From an uncultured Bacilli bacterium (GTDB lineage Bacteria; Bacillota_I; Bacilli_A; RF39; UBA660), in the NCBI GenBank assembly GCA_934141615.1, contig CAKPCM010000012.1:1-26158 (forward strand): DNA of 26,158 nucleotides, read 5' to 3'. The number at the start of each line of letters is the position of its first letter. Position 1 is the first letter of the stretch. Below, in pieces: positions 7,059 through 14,662 of the stretch. The notes below the pieces were generated by a model. It saw only the letters and a program-made list of their open reading frames with translations. It did not search any database and was not told the DNA's origin. Both the position numbers and the translations under genes were made by a program.

Positions 7059-9932
7059 TTATACCCGCTCCACATCAAAGAGTGCAAGTTGAAGTTTAGA
7101 AAATCTTTTTTCTACCTTACCTTTTACTCTATAAACTCCTGGAATTGGTATATTAAAAAATTTATTATAAGTTTTAGGAAACATAACTAGTTCTACAGTT
7201 CCATATGAATCACTAGCATTTAAAAACATCATTTTTTCATTTCTTTTTGTATCAATTTCTTTTTTTCTTTCAATGTATAAAACCATACTTATATCTTTAT
7301 CAAAATATTTATTTAATATATTAGTTGTTATGCTTGCTTTTGTTATGTATTTGCTAGTTGGATGATTACTTATGTAAAAACCAAATAAAGCAACCTCGTG
7401 CTTTGTTAGTTCGTCTTTTAAGTATTCATCATACTCCTTTAATTCTGGTTTTAAAACAAGACTCTCATCTAAATCATTACATAGCTCAGCATAATTAATT
7501 GCATCATTTAAATTTTCTATTAAAGTCTTTCTAGTTTTTCCAAACGAATCTAAGGCTCCTGATAATATAATATTTTTTAAAACATCACGTCCTAATTTAT
7601 AACATCTTCTAACAAAATCTAAATATGAAGTAAAACTTCCGTTTAAATTCCTTTCTCTTACTATTTCTTTAGCGGTTAATACCCCTATTCCTTTTATAAG
7701 AGATAAAGGAAGAACTAACTTACCTTCTAAGACGTTATATTTATCCGTTGATATATTTATAATTGGTCCTGTAACTTCTACTCCAAGGCTTTTACATTCG
7801 TCAATTATATTCTTGGTTTTATTAGAAGATGAAATACTACTATTTAAAAGCTCTGTTTCAAAATACACCGAATAATGTACCTTTAAATATGCTATTTTAT
7901 AGCCAATTATTGCATAACTAACAGAGTGTGCTTTATTAAATCCATAATTAGCAAATTTAAGTATTAAGTTATATACTTCGTTTAACGTTTTTTCATCATA
8001 ACCTTTGCTTAATCCACCGGATATAAAGTCATCCTTATATGATAATAACAAATCTTCTTTTTTCTTACTCATGGCACGTCTTAATTCATCTGCTTTGGCA
8101 TATGAAAAACCAGCCATCTTTCTTGCTATTTGCATTATTTGTTCTTGATATACAATTATTCCACAAGTAGAAGATAATATATCTTTTAAATCTTCATTAA
8201 TGTATGACACCTTCTGAAGATTATGACGTCTTTTAACGTACGTATCTATGTTTTCCATAGGTCCCGGTCTAAAAAGTGCGACTGCTGCTACTAAATCATT
8301 TATGTTTTCGGGTTTTAGTTCGCTTATAAATTTTTTCATTCCCTGTGACTCAAATTGGAATACGCCATCTAAATTACCATTTTTAAATAAATCATACGTA
8401 CTTTTATCATCAAGCGGTATATCGCTAAATTTAATGTTTGCTTTTTTTATTACTCTATCTATTATAGTAAGGTTTTTAAGACCTAAAAAGTCCATTTTTA
8501 AAAGCCCTAAATCCTCAATATAATTCATTGTGTACCCACAAATATATGAACCTTCTTGGTTTATGGTTAAAGGAACGTAATTAGAAAGTTTTTTACTTGA
8601 TATAATAACTCCCGCCGCATGCTGTGAAATATGTCTTTTAAGTCCTTCTAAATGAAGTGATATATCATATATCTTTCTTAGAACTTCATCATCATTTAAT
8701 ATTCTTTTTACGTTTATGTTTTTCAATTGATAAGATAAATCTTTTTTATCATCAAAGTTTTTAAGTAAATTATCAATTTTAAAACCACTTACATCAAATA
8801 TTCTAGCAACATCCCTAATAACTTGTTTTGCAAGTAAATTAGAAAAAGTAATTATTCCAGATACACGTGATTTTCCGTATTTATCTTCTACGTATTTTAT
8901 TACTTCTTCTCTTCTTTCAGCATCAAAGTCTATATCAATATCAGGCATTGTAACCCTATCAGGATTTAAAAATCTTTCAAATAACAAATCATACTTAAGT
9001 GGATCTATATCAGTTATTCCAAGTGAATATGAAACAAGGCTTGATGCCGCAGAACCTCTACCAGGGCCTACCATTATTCCGTTTTTCTTCGCATACTTAA
9101 CATAATCCCATACAACTAAAAAATAGTTACAAAAGTTTAAACTTGTTATTATGGAAAGTTCATATTTTAATCTTTCAGCATATTTTAATGGAACTTTATT
9201 GTTAAGTCTTTTTTTAAGTCCAATTATACATAGATTAGTTAGGTATTTTTTCTCATCAAATGATGGATCATCATTATAAACAGGTAACAAATCATCCTTT
9301 TTAGGAATTGTTAAATTACAGTTAGCACTAATATAATTAGTTGTTTTAATAGCATCTATACTCACGTTTCTTTTTAAACTTACGTCATAATTTAAATCAA
9401 AGGTTTCATCTTTTATTTTGTATAAATATTTTAAATACTTTGTGTTTTCTTCATCTAATGTAAGCGTTTTATTTATATAAACTTTATTACCATTTATATT
9501 TTCTTCTTGCATTGAATCTTTGTATCCAATAAATACATCACTGGTATAAGTCATAAAATATTCTTCTTTTTCTTTCGATTCAAAAGGAAGCACTACGATT
9601 AAATCATTAATGTAATTTACAATGTTTTCATAAGTTAATTTTCCCTCATTTAAAAGAACCATTATGTTACACAAATTTTGGTAACCAGCATAATTTTTTG
9701 CATATAATAAAACTACACTTTCAAGGTTAACTTCAAGACCAATAATCGGTTTTATTCCAGCATTTTTACATTTAGTATAAAACTCCATTGCACCATATAA
9801 ATTATCATCACATATTGCAGCACTCTTACATTCAAGACTCTTTAGTGTGCTTATTAAATCATCTATCTTTATTAAACTAGATAATATAGAGTAATCCGTC
9901 TTTATCCATAAAGGTGTATAATTCATAAGCAT
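7059..9932 (-). CDS. dnaE: DNA polymerase III alpha subunit
   Basis: This is the replicative C-family polymerase. An N-terminal PHP-like domain runs to about residue 200 (YSILSSLIKIDDL, GAMEFYTKCKNAGIKPIIG). The palm follows, with GPGRGSAASSLVSYSLGI and the catalytic triad in PDIDIDFD (Asp331, 333, 335). Fingers motifs VAAVALFRPGPMENI and GFNKAHSVSYAIIGY are present, and a C-terminal OB fold ends the protein. At 957 residues it is shorter than the roughly 1,100-1,160 usual for DnaE. The PHP metal motifs are degenerate: the usual HSEYS and TDH are KTDYS and CDD, so no proofreading nuclease is expected from this domain. ATG 9932 follows AAGGAAG; another ATG two codons later is possible. Confidence 0.95.
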   Translation of the reverse strand: MLMNYTPLWIKTDYSILSSLIKIDDLISTLKSLECKSAAICDDNLYGAMEFYTKCKNAGIKPIIGLEVNLESVVLLYAKNYAGYQNLCNIMVLLNEGKLTYENIVNYINDLIVVLPFESKEKEEYFMTYTSDVFIGYKDSMQEENINGNKVYINKTLTLDEENTKYLKYLYKIKDETFDLNYDVSLKRNVSIDAIKTTNYISANCNLTIPKKDDLLPVYNDDPSFDEKKYLTNLCIIGLKKRLNNKVPLKYAERLKYELSIITSLNFCNYFLVVWDYVKYAKKNGIMVGPGRGSAASSLVSYSLGITDIDPLKYDLLFERFLNPDRVTMPDIDIDFDAERREEVIKYVEDKYGKSRVSGIITFSNLLAKQVIRDVARIFDVSGFKIDNLLKNFDDKKDLSYQLKNINVKRILNDDEVLRKIYDISLHLEGLKRHISQHAAGVIISSKKLSNYVPLTINQEGSYICGYTMNYIEDLGLLKMDFLGLKNLTIIDRVIKKANIKFSDIPLDDKSTYDLFKNGNLDGVFQFESQGMKKFISELKPENINDLVAAVALFRPGPMENIDTYVKRRHNLQKVSYINEDLKDILSSTCGIIVYQEQIMQIARKMAGFSYAKADELRRAMSKKKEDLLLSYKDDFISGGLSKGYDEKTLNEVYNLILKFANYGFNKAHSVSYAIIGYKIAYLKVHYSVYFETELLNSSISSSNKTKNIIDECKSLGVEVTGPIINISTDKYNVLEGKLVLPLSLIKGIGVLTAKEIVRERNLNGSFTSYLDFVRRCYKLGRDVLKNIILSGALDSFGKTRKTLIENLNDAINYAELCNDLDESLVLKPELKEYDEYLKDELTKHEVALFGFYISNHPTSKYITKASITTNILNKYFDKDISMVLYIERKKEIDTKRNEKMMFLNASDSYGTVELVMFPKTYNKFFNIPIPGVYRVKGKVEKRFSKLQLALFDVERV

Positions 9933-9988
9933 CACCACTTCCTTCTAATAATATTTTACTACAAAAAGGCCTTTTTTCCTATTTTAAT

Positions 9989-10017
9989 TTGACTAATTGC
10001 CCATAATATGGTAAAGT
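9989..10017 (+). promoter_or_regulatory. rpmB promoter
   Basis: TTGACT (9989-9994), a 17-nt spacer and TAAAGT (10012-10017), with the extended TG at 10009-10010. It lies in the gap between divergent dnaE and rpmB, leaving a leader of about 30 nt. Confidence 0.6.
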
Positions 10018-10053
10018 TAGATAGCAAACACGCACTTTAAGGAGGAATTAAAT

Positions 10054-10227
10054 ATGGCTAAGAAAGTATCTAATAAGAAACCATTATTCGGAAACAAACG
10101 TTCTCATGCTTTAAATACAACTAAAATGAGACAAAAAGTTAACATGCAAAAAGTTACTTTAAATGGTGTAACCGTAGTAATGAGTGCTAAGGAAGCTAAA
10201 AAGTTTAGAAAAAATAATGCAGCATAA
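10054..10227 (+). CDS. rpmB: 50S ribosomal protein bL28
   Basis: The 57-residue basic protein matches bL28 of the large ribosomal subunit: KKPLFGNKRSHALNTTK matches the family's GKKP.FGN..SHA....K core, and MQKVTLNG matches the following strand. It lacks the Cys residues some bL28 proteins use to bind zinc, so it is the zinc-free type. The ribosome site is a full AAGGAGGA 7 nt before the ATG, as expected for a highly expressed gene. It stands alone on the plus strand, divergent from dnaE, with its own promoter and a strong terminator directly after the stop. Confidence 0.93.
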   Translation: MAKKVSNKKPLFGNKRSHALNTTKMRQKVNMQKVTLNGVTVVMSAKEAKKFRKNNAA

Positions 10228-10230
10228 TAA

Positions 10231-10266
10231 AAATACTTCAGTTAAGAAATTGAAGTATTTTTTATT
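10231..10266. terminator. Bidirectional terminator between rpmB and a prepilin gene
   Basis: Perfect 10-bp stem AAATACTTCA (10231-10240) with TGAAGTATTT (10251-10260), a 10-nt loop, a T-run on the plus strand and an A-run on the other side. It can serve both convergent genes. Confidence 0.9.
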
Positions 10267-10272
10267 TTATAT

Positions 10273-10677
10273 TTAATTACATGTACCATCTAAACTATAA
10301 AAGTATCCGTCAAAATAGTATCCTTTTTCATTATTGTTACTATACTTATCCTGATCTCCTGCTGAATAAGAACCTTTACATACCCTCTGAGTTTTACCAT
10401 TTGTTAATAAATCATTTTCACCCGTTTTAGGATTTGTTGCATCAGACTCTAAATAATCTTTTAAATCATAAGTAGTAACAGAAGTTGCATTACTATTAAT
10501 AGCAAAATAAGCTTCTGATATTTCAACTATTTCTTTAGCAGCCGTATACTTAGATTTTTCCTTAGAATCATTTATATTTTTAAGCACGTTAGTAGTTGCA
10601 ATAACCATTATTATTCCAAGTATTACTATTACCGCAAGTAATTCTATTAAGGTAAATCCGTTTTCATTTCTTTTCAT
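10273..10677 (-). CDS. Type IV prepilin-like protein (ComGC/PilA type)
   Basis: A 134-residue protein with a class III prepilin leader: basic MKRNENG, then cleavage before FTLIE, then one long hydrophobic helix (FTLIELLAVIVILGIIMVIATTNV). Prepilin peptidase would cut after the Gly and the helix would anchor the subunit in the membrane or pilus core. The globular part has two Cys, one before the C-terminal region (RVCKG) and one at the end (GTCN), which could form the disulfide loop common in pilins. ATG 10677 has an AGGTGA site; a longer GTG-started frame would begin at 10710. No other pilus assembly gene is nearby, so it probably depends on an assembly system elsewhere. Confidence 0.85.
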   Translation of the reverse strand: MKRNENGFTLIELLAVIVILGIIMVIATTNVLKNINDSKEKSKYTAAKEIVEISEAYFAINSNATSVTTYDLKDYLESDATNPKTGENDLLTNGKTQRVCKGSYSAGDQDKYSNNNEKGYYFDGYFYSLDGTCN

Positions 10678-10693
10678 ATTATCACCTATCTTC

Positions 10694-10722
10694 ATATTAT
10701 CATTGTGCACATTTTAAGTCAA
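10694..10722 (-). promoter_or_regulatory. Promoter of the prepilin gene
   Basis: Minus-strand TTGACT, a 17-nt spacer and TAATAT, with an extended TG one base before the -10. The predicted start would leave a leader of only about 10 nt, beginning at the AGGTGA ribosome site. Confidence 0.55.
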
Positions 10723-10735
10723 TTTTATTTATTAC

Positions 10736-10762
10736 AAAAAAAGAAACATTTACGTTTCTTTT
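10736..10762 (-). terminator. Terminator of the nrdD-nrdG-dut operon
   Basis: A 9-bp stem (AAAAGAAAC with GTTTCTTTT) has a 6-nt loop and runs into a T-tract on the minus strand (A-run 10736-10742). It overlaps the dut stop codon. Confidence 0.75.
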
Positions 10763-11210
10763 ACTTTTTACCAGTTGAACCAAAACCACCTGTACCACGT
10801 ATTGTGTCATTAAGTTCATCAACCTCATTAAAGATGGCCTTTATATATGGTGTTACAACAAGTTGTGCTATTCTCTCATATGCATCTATTTCTTTTACTT
10901 CATTGGTATGATTATGAAGTGCAACCATTATCTCACCACGATAATCTGAGTCTATTACACCAACTTTATTTGCGGGTGCAAGCCCTCTTTTTGTTGCAAG
11001 ACCACTTCTAGCATATATTAAACCTGCATAACCTTCAGGTAGTTCCATAGCAATTCCAGTTTTAATAAGTTTTGTCTCACCAGGATTAAAACTTATTTTT
11101 TCTTTTGAACAAGCATACAAATCACAGCCTGCAGAAAAGTCCGTTCCATAAGTTGGAATCTTTGCATCATTTTCTAATTTTTTAATATTTATTTTTTTAG
11201 TATTAATCAT
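10761..11210 (-). CDS. dut: dUTP diphosphatase
   Basis: A homotrimeric-type dUTPase of 149 residues that splits dUTP to dUMP and pyrophosphate, keeping uracil out of DNA and supplying dTMP synthesis. All five family motifs are present in order: SAGCDLYA, ARSGLATKRGL, GVIDSDYRGEI, ERIAQLVV and the C-terminal RGTGGFGSTG. ATG 11210 has TAGGAG 7 nt upstream. It starts 2 nt after nrdG and is the last gene of the operon, so dUTP removal is co-expressed with anaerobic dNTP synthesis. Confidence 0.96.
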   Translation of the reverse strand: MINTKKINIKKLENDAKIPTYGTDFSAGCDLYACSKEKISFNPGETKLIKTGIAMELPEGYAGLIYARSGLATKRGLAPANKVGVIDSDYRGEIMVALHNHTNEVKEIDAYERIAQLVVTPYIKAIFNEVDELNDTIRGTGGFGSTGKK

Positions 11211-11212
11211 AA

Positions 11213-11725
11213 TTACGCTCCTACTAACTTTGTTTCGTCTAATAATACGACATCACCTTTTTTTAGTGATTTTTTAACATCTATTACCCTTTGATTTGAT
11301 GACCCACACCACTTTAATCTAAAATCGTGTAATTCATCCTTATATTGTCCATCTACTAAAACATCTATGTAATTTAATACTTCTTTGTCCTTTAAATCTC
11401 TATCAAATAAAAATCCAGTCCAACACCACACGGTTTTATTGGGATATTTTTCTTTAAATTTTTTTGCAAGTTTTAAAGTTCCATCTATGTTTTTAGGATG
11501 CATTGGCTCGCCACCTAAAATAGATAAACCAACGATATAATCCTTACCACATAGTTCAAGTACCTTATCTATAATCTCATCGTTAAACTCTTTTCCACCA
11601 TTAAAATCATGGGTTTCCTTATTAAAGCAATTCTTACAGTTAAAGGTGCAGCCTTGCATAAAGACTGACACCCTAACTCCTGGACCATTAGATATGTCCA
11701 TTTTTCTTATTTTGTTATATCTCAT
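11213..11725 (-). CDS. nrdG: Anaerobic ribonucleotide reductase activating protein
   Basis: A radical SAM activase of 170 residues that installs the glycyl radical on NrdD. The CxxxCxxC cluster motif is CTFNCKNC near residues 26-33, preceded by the typical NGPGVRVSVFMQG; a GGEP motif for SAM follows (LGGEPMHPKN). Known relatives are about 150-170 residues, so it is full length. It starts 2 nt after the nrdD stop. Its ribosome site is weak (AAGGATG inside the end of nrdD), which suggests it is translated by coupling from nrdD. Confidence 0.95.
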   Translation of the reverse strand: MRYNKIRKMDISNGPGVRVSVFMQGCTFNCKNCFNKETHDFNGGKEFNDEIIDKVLELCGKDYIVGLSILGGEPMHPKNIDGTLKLAKKFKEKYPNKTVWCWTGFLFDRDLKDKEVLNYIDVLVDGQYKDELHDFRLKWCGSSNQRVIDVKKSLKKGDVVLLDETKLVGA

Positions 11726-11727
11726 AA

Positions 11728-13887
11728 TTAAAGATCAGCATCCTTATTATCAATATGAATTACTCTTTCTTTTATTTCTTGAGTTCTTCCTTTGTTCCAG
11801 AAGTTTGTACCAATGTATCCACAAGTTCTTCTTGCAACATTTAGTTTATCGTGATCTCTGTTACCACAGTTTGGACAATACCACTCTAGGTCGTCATCTA
11901 AAAGAATTTCTCCTTCATAACCACATTCCTGACAGTAATCAGACTTAGTATTTAATTCTGCATACATGATATTATCATAAATAAACTTAATAACTTCCAT
12001 AACAGCATCTAAGTTGTTTGTTAAGTTAGGTGTTTCAATATAGCTTATAGCACCACCTGGTGAAAGAGCTTGAAACTCACTTTCAAGTTTTAATTTAGTA
12101 AATGCATCAATTTCTTCAAATACAGGTACATGATATGAGTTTGTAATATAATCTCTATCAGTAATTCCTTTAATCTTACCAAAACGTTCTCTTAAACACT
12201 TAGCAAACTTATAAGTAGTAGATTCAATTGGAGTACCATAAACACTATAATCAATGTCTTCTTCCTCTTTCCATTTGTTACAAGCAGCATTTAATTTTCT
12301 CATTACTTCAAGACCAAACTCTTTACCTTTACCACCATCAGTATGAGAGTGACCAGTCATGTATTTAACACATTCATAAAGTCCAGCATATCCAAGTGAT
12401 ATAGTTGAATAACCATGATGCAATAACTCGTGGATGCTTTCTCCCTTACCTAATCTTGCAAGTGCTCCGTGTTGCCATAAAATAGGTGCAACATCACTAG
12501 TTACTTTAGATAATCTCTTGTGTCTTACCTGTAGTGCTCTATGACATAATTCTAGTCTTTCATCCATAATTTTCCAGAATAAATCCATATCTTTATCAGA
12601 TGATAATGCGGCATCAACTAAGTTAATTGTAACAACTCCTTGGTTAAACCTACCATAGTACTTTGGTTTTCCATTAGAATCAACGTAAGGAGTTAAGAAA
12701 GATCTACATCCCATACAAGGGAAACACTGACCGTTTCCGTTTTTATCAACCTTTAATCTCTTCATTATTTTTTCTGATATATAATCCGGAACCATACGTT
12801 TAGCCGTGCATTTAGCAGCAAGTTCTGTTAAGTAGTAATACTTGCTATCTTCATGTATGTTGTCTTCTTCAAGTACGTATAAAAGTTTAGGAAAGGCAGG
12901 AGTTATGTAAACGCCCTTTTCGTTTTTCATACCCATTGTTCTTTGTTTTAATATTTCCTCAATTATCATGGCAAGTTCTTCTTTATACTCGTCTGTTTCA
13001 CCTAAATACAAGCATACTGACAAGAAAGGTGCTTGACCATTAGTTGTAGTCATTGAATTAATTTGGTATTGGAAAGTTTGAACACCATCTGTTATTTCTT
13101 TTGCTAAATCTTCTTTAGCATATTTTTCACACTGAGCCTTAGTAAACTTTCTTTTTTTATACTTATCTAAGAATCTGTTATAACTTTCTCTAACAAAAGG
13201 TGCTAAATGAGTCATTGTAATAGTTGCACCACCATACTGACTTGAGTTAACCGCTGTTATAAGTTGTGTTGCAATAGTCATTGCAGTTAAGAATCTGTGT
13301 GGTTTTTCAATCATAACACCATTTATGTTAGTACCATTTTGAAGCATGTCTTCAAGGTTAATTAAATCACAGTTATGAAGTGCATTTTGTGCAAAATAAT
13401 CCATATCATGAAAATGTATTATTCCTTCATCATGAGCTTTTACGATATCTTCAGGAAGCAAAAATCTTCTTGATATATCAGTTGATGTAATACCTGCTAT
13501 ATAATCTCTTTGAGTAGTAACAACCTTAGCGTTCTTATTAGAGTTTTCGGTATTCCAATAATCACTTTCACCATCAATTAACTCCTTAATTGAAAGGTCA
13601 GTAGTATTACTTTTTCTAACAAGTTCTCTAGTATATCTATAAGTTATATATTCTTTAGCAAGAGCAAACTTATTTAACGCCATTAGTCTCATTTCAATTA
13701 TATCTTGAATGTCTTCAACTAATATTCTTCTTTTCTTTAAACTCTCTATGTATTTTATTATGTTTTTTATTTGAGTATCTGATACTCTATCTTCTTCTTG
13801 TACTTCTTCATTTGCTTTTTTTATAGCAATTTCAATTTTTTCTGGACAATAATCAACCATATGTCCATCTCTTTTAATTACCTTCAT
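11728..13887 (-). CDS. nrdD: Anaerobic (class III) ribonucleoside-triphosphate reductase
   Basis: A 719-residue glycyl radical enzyme reducing ribonucleotides to deoxyribonucleotides without oxygen. The N-terminus is an ATP-cone regulatory domain (KVIKRDGHMVDYCPEKIEIAI). The catalytic barrel includes the cysteine segment GQCFPCMGCRSF. The C-terminus has a zinc site of four Cys (652, 655, 671, 674, in CQECG and CPNCG) and the radical loop RRTCGYIG with Gly690 as the likely radical site. An AGAGGAG ribosome site precedes ATG 13887. It leads an nrdD-nrdG-dut operon with 2-nt gaps and is divergent from a Crp/Fnr regulator that probably controls it. Confidence 0.97.
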   Translation of the reverse strand: MKVIKRDGHMVDYCPEKIEIAIKKANEEVQEEDRVSDTQIKNIIKYIESLKKRRILVEDIQDIIEMRLMALNKFALAKEYITYRYTRELVRKSNTTDLSIKELIDGESDYWNTENSNKNAKVVTTQRDYIAGITSTDISRRFLLPEDIVKAHDEGIIHFHDMDYFAQNALHNCDLINLEDMLQNGTNINGVMIEKPHRFLTAMTIATQLITAVNSSQYGGATITMTHLAPFVRESYNRFLDKYKKRKFTKAQCEKYAKEDLAKEITDGVQTFQYQINSMTTTNGQAPFLSVCLYLGETDEYKEELAMIIEEILKQRTMGMKNEKGVYITPAFPKLLYVLEEDNIHEDSKYYYLTELAAKCTAKRMVPDYISEKIMKRLKVDKNGNGQCFPCMGCRSFLTPYVDSNGKPKYYGRFNQGVVTINLVDAALSSDKDMDLFWKIMDERLELCHRALQVRHKRLSKVTSDVAPILWQHGALARLGKGESIHELLHHGYSTISLGYAGLYECVKYMTGHSHTDGGKGKEFGLEVMRKLNAACNKWKEEEDIDYSVYGTPIESTTYKFAKCLRERFGKIKGITDRDYITNSYHVPVFEEIDAFTKLKLESEFQALSPGGAISYIETPNLTNNLDAVMEVIKFIYDNIMYAELNTKSDYCQECGYEGEILLDDDLEWYCPNCGNRDHDKLNVARRTCGYIGTNFWNKGRTQEIKERVIHIDNKDADL

Positions 13888-13918
13888 AATGTACTCCTCT
13901 TATTTTTATTACAACTCA

Positions 13919-13927
13919 AATATAGCA
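13919..13927 (-). promoter_or_regulatory. nrdD promoter (extended -10, no -35)
   Basis: Minus-strand TGCTATATT is an extended -10 with one mismatch to TATAAT. The hexamer 17 nt upstream does not resemble TTGACA. A promoter of this kind usually needs an activator; the palindrome at 13948-13961 is centred about 42.5 bp before the predicted start. Confidence 0.6.
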
Positions 13928-13947
13928 CATTAATTAAAATACGTATT

Positions 13948-13961
13948 GTTGCAATTGCAAC
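13948..13961. promoter_or_regulatory. Palindromic operator GTTGCAATTGCAAC, likely bound by the Crp/Fnr regulator
   Basis: A perfect 14-bp palindrome between divergent nrdD and a Crp/Fnr-family gene. Its two TTGCAA halves recall the TTG...CAA symmetry of many Crp/Fnr sites. For nrdD it sits at the class II activation position. For the regulator, its right half is the -35 of the plus-strand promoter, so binding should repress that gene. That the neighbouring protein binds here is inference. Confidence 0.65.
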
Positions 13962-13983
13962 TTTTTTAAAAAAATGGTATTAT
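13955..13983 (+). promoter_or_regulatory. Promoter of the Crp/Fnr regulator gene
   Basis: TTGCAA (13955-13960, inside the palindrome), a 17-nt spacer and TATTAT (13978-13983), with an extended TG at 13975-13976. The predicted start leaves a leader of about 12 nt that begins at the AGGTGA ribosome site. Confidence 0.55.
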
Positions 13984-14001
13984 TTTATTAGGTGATTAAA
14001 A

Positions 14002-14631
14002 ATGCGTAGGTTATTCAACAAAATAAGTGTAAATGAGCAGCGTAAACTACTAAAATTATTAGAGACAAGTGTCCTTACATTTAGAAAAGATACGGTAATA
14101 TTATCATCGGTAAGGGATAACATAATAGGAATAATATTAGAAGGAAATGCTCAAATAATTAGAACGGACTATAACGGAAACAGAACAATTATAGAAGAAC
14201 TTGAAGAAGAATCCGTATTTGGTACTGCCATATCCTCTTTATCAAGTGATGAATGTGAAATAATAACTAAAGAAGAAACCAAGGTTTTAATAATTGATTA
14301 TGACTTAATAATCTCATCAAAAAACAATAATTACTCTTATTATAATCAGTTTATAAAAAACTTGCTTGAAATAACTACCAATATAATAGATGAAAAAAAC
14401 GATAGAATTGAAATATTAACAAAAAAAACAATAAGGGATAAACTCCTAGAGTATTTTAATATATATAGAAAAAAACACGCATCAAAAATAATTTACCTGC
14501 CATTTAGTTTTACAGATCTAGCAGATTTTCTTGCGGTTGATAGAAGCGCAATGTCAAGGGAACTTAAAAACTTAAAAGAAGAAGGTTTTATTGAAACCAA
14601 AGGAAGAAGAATTTCACTTTTATACAAGTAA
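14002..14631 (+). CDS. Crp/Fnr-family transcriptional regulator
   Basis: A 209-residue regulator. Residues 10-115 form a cyclic-nucleotide-binding-like beta barrel; residues 135-209 hold a long helix and a winged helix-turn-helix, with FTDLADFLAVDRSAMSREL as the DNA-contact unit. It has a single Cys, so it has no FNR-type iron-sulfur cluster. The cAMP phosphate pocket signature (GE.A...R-S/T) is absent, so the effector is unknown. AGGTGA precedes ATG 14002. It is divergent from nrdD-nrdG-dut with a palindrome between them, which makes that operon its likely target and suggests autorepression. A terminator follows the stop. Confidence 0.88.
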   Translation: MRRLFNKISVNEQRKLLKLLETSVLTFRKDTVILSSVRDNIIGIILEGNAQIIRTDYNGNRTIIEELEEESVFGTAISSLSSDECEIITKEETKVLIIDYDLIISSKNNNYSYYNQFIKNLLEITTNIIDEKNDRIEILTKKTIRDKLLEYFNIYRKKHASKIIYLPFSFTDLADFLAVDRSAMSRELKNLKEEGFIETKGRRISLLYK

Positions 14632-14662
14632 AAACATTGGATTAATTTCCAATGTTTTTTTA
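14631..14662. terminator. Bidirectional terminator between the Crp/Fnr gene and the YebC gene
   Basis: Perfect 10-bp stem AAAACATTGG (14631-14640) with CCAATGTTTT (14649-14658), an 8-nt loop and T-runs in both directions. It lies between two convergent genes. Confidence 0.9.

Noticed and set aside
9963..9976. Perfect palindrome AAAAAGGCCTTTTT between dnaE and rpmB.
   Set aside because: No gene ends there, so it is not a terminator, and it has no loop. It could be a protein site, but nothing supports that beyond symmetry.
11646..11948. Open frame on the plus strand opposite nrdD/nrdG.
   Set aside because: It has no ribosome site and lies antisense to two clearly conserved genes; the same holds for other plus-strand frames such as 18474-18860.
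13905..13930. An NrdR box at the nrdD promoter (GTGCTATATTTGAG).
   Set aside because: The match is partial and no second box at the usual spacing is present; the extended -10 explains the TATATT.
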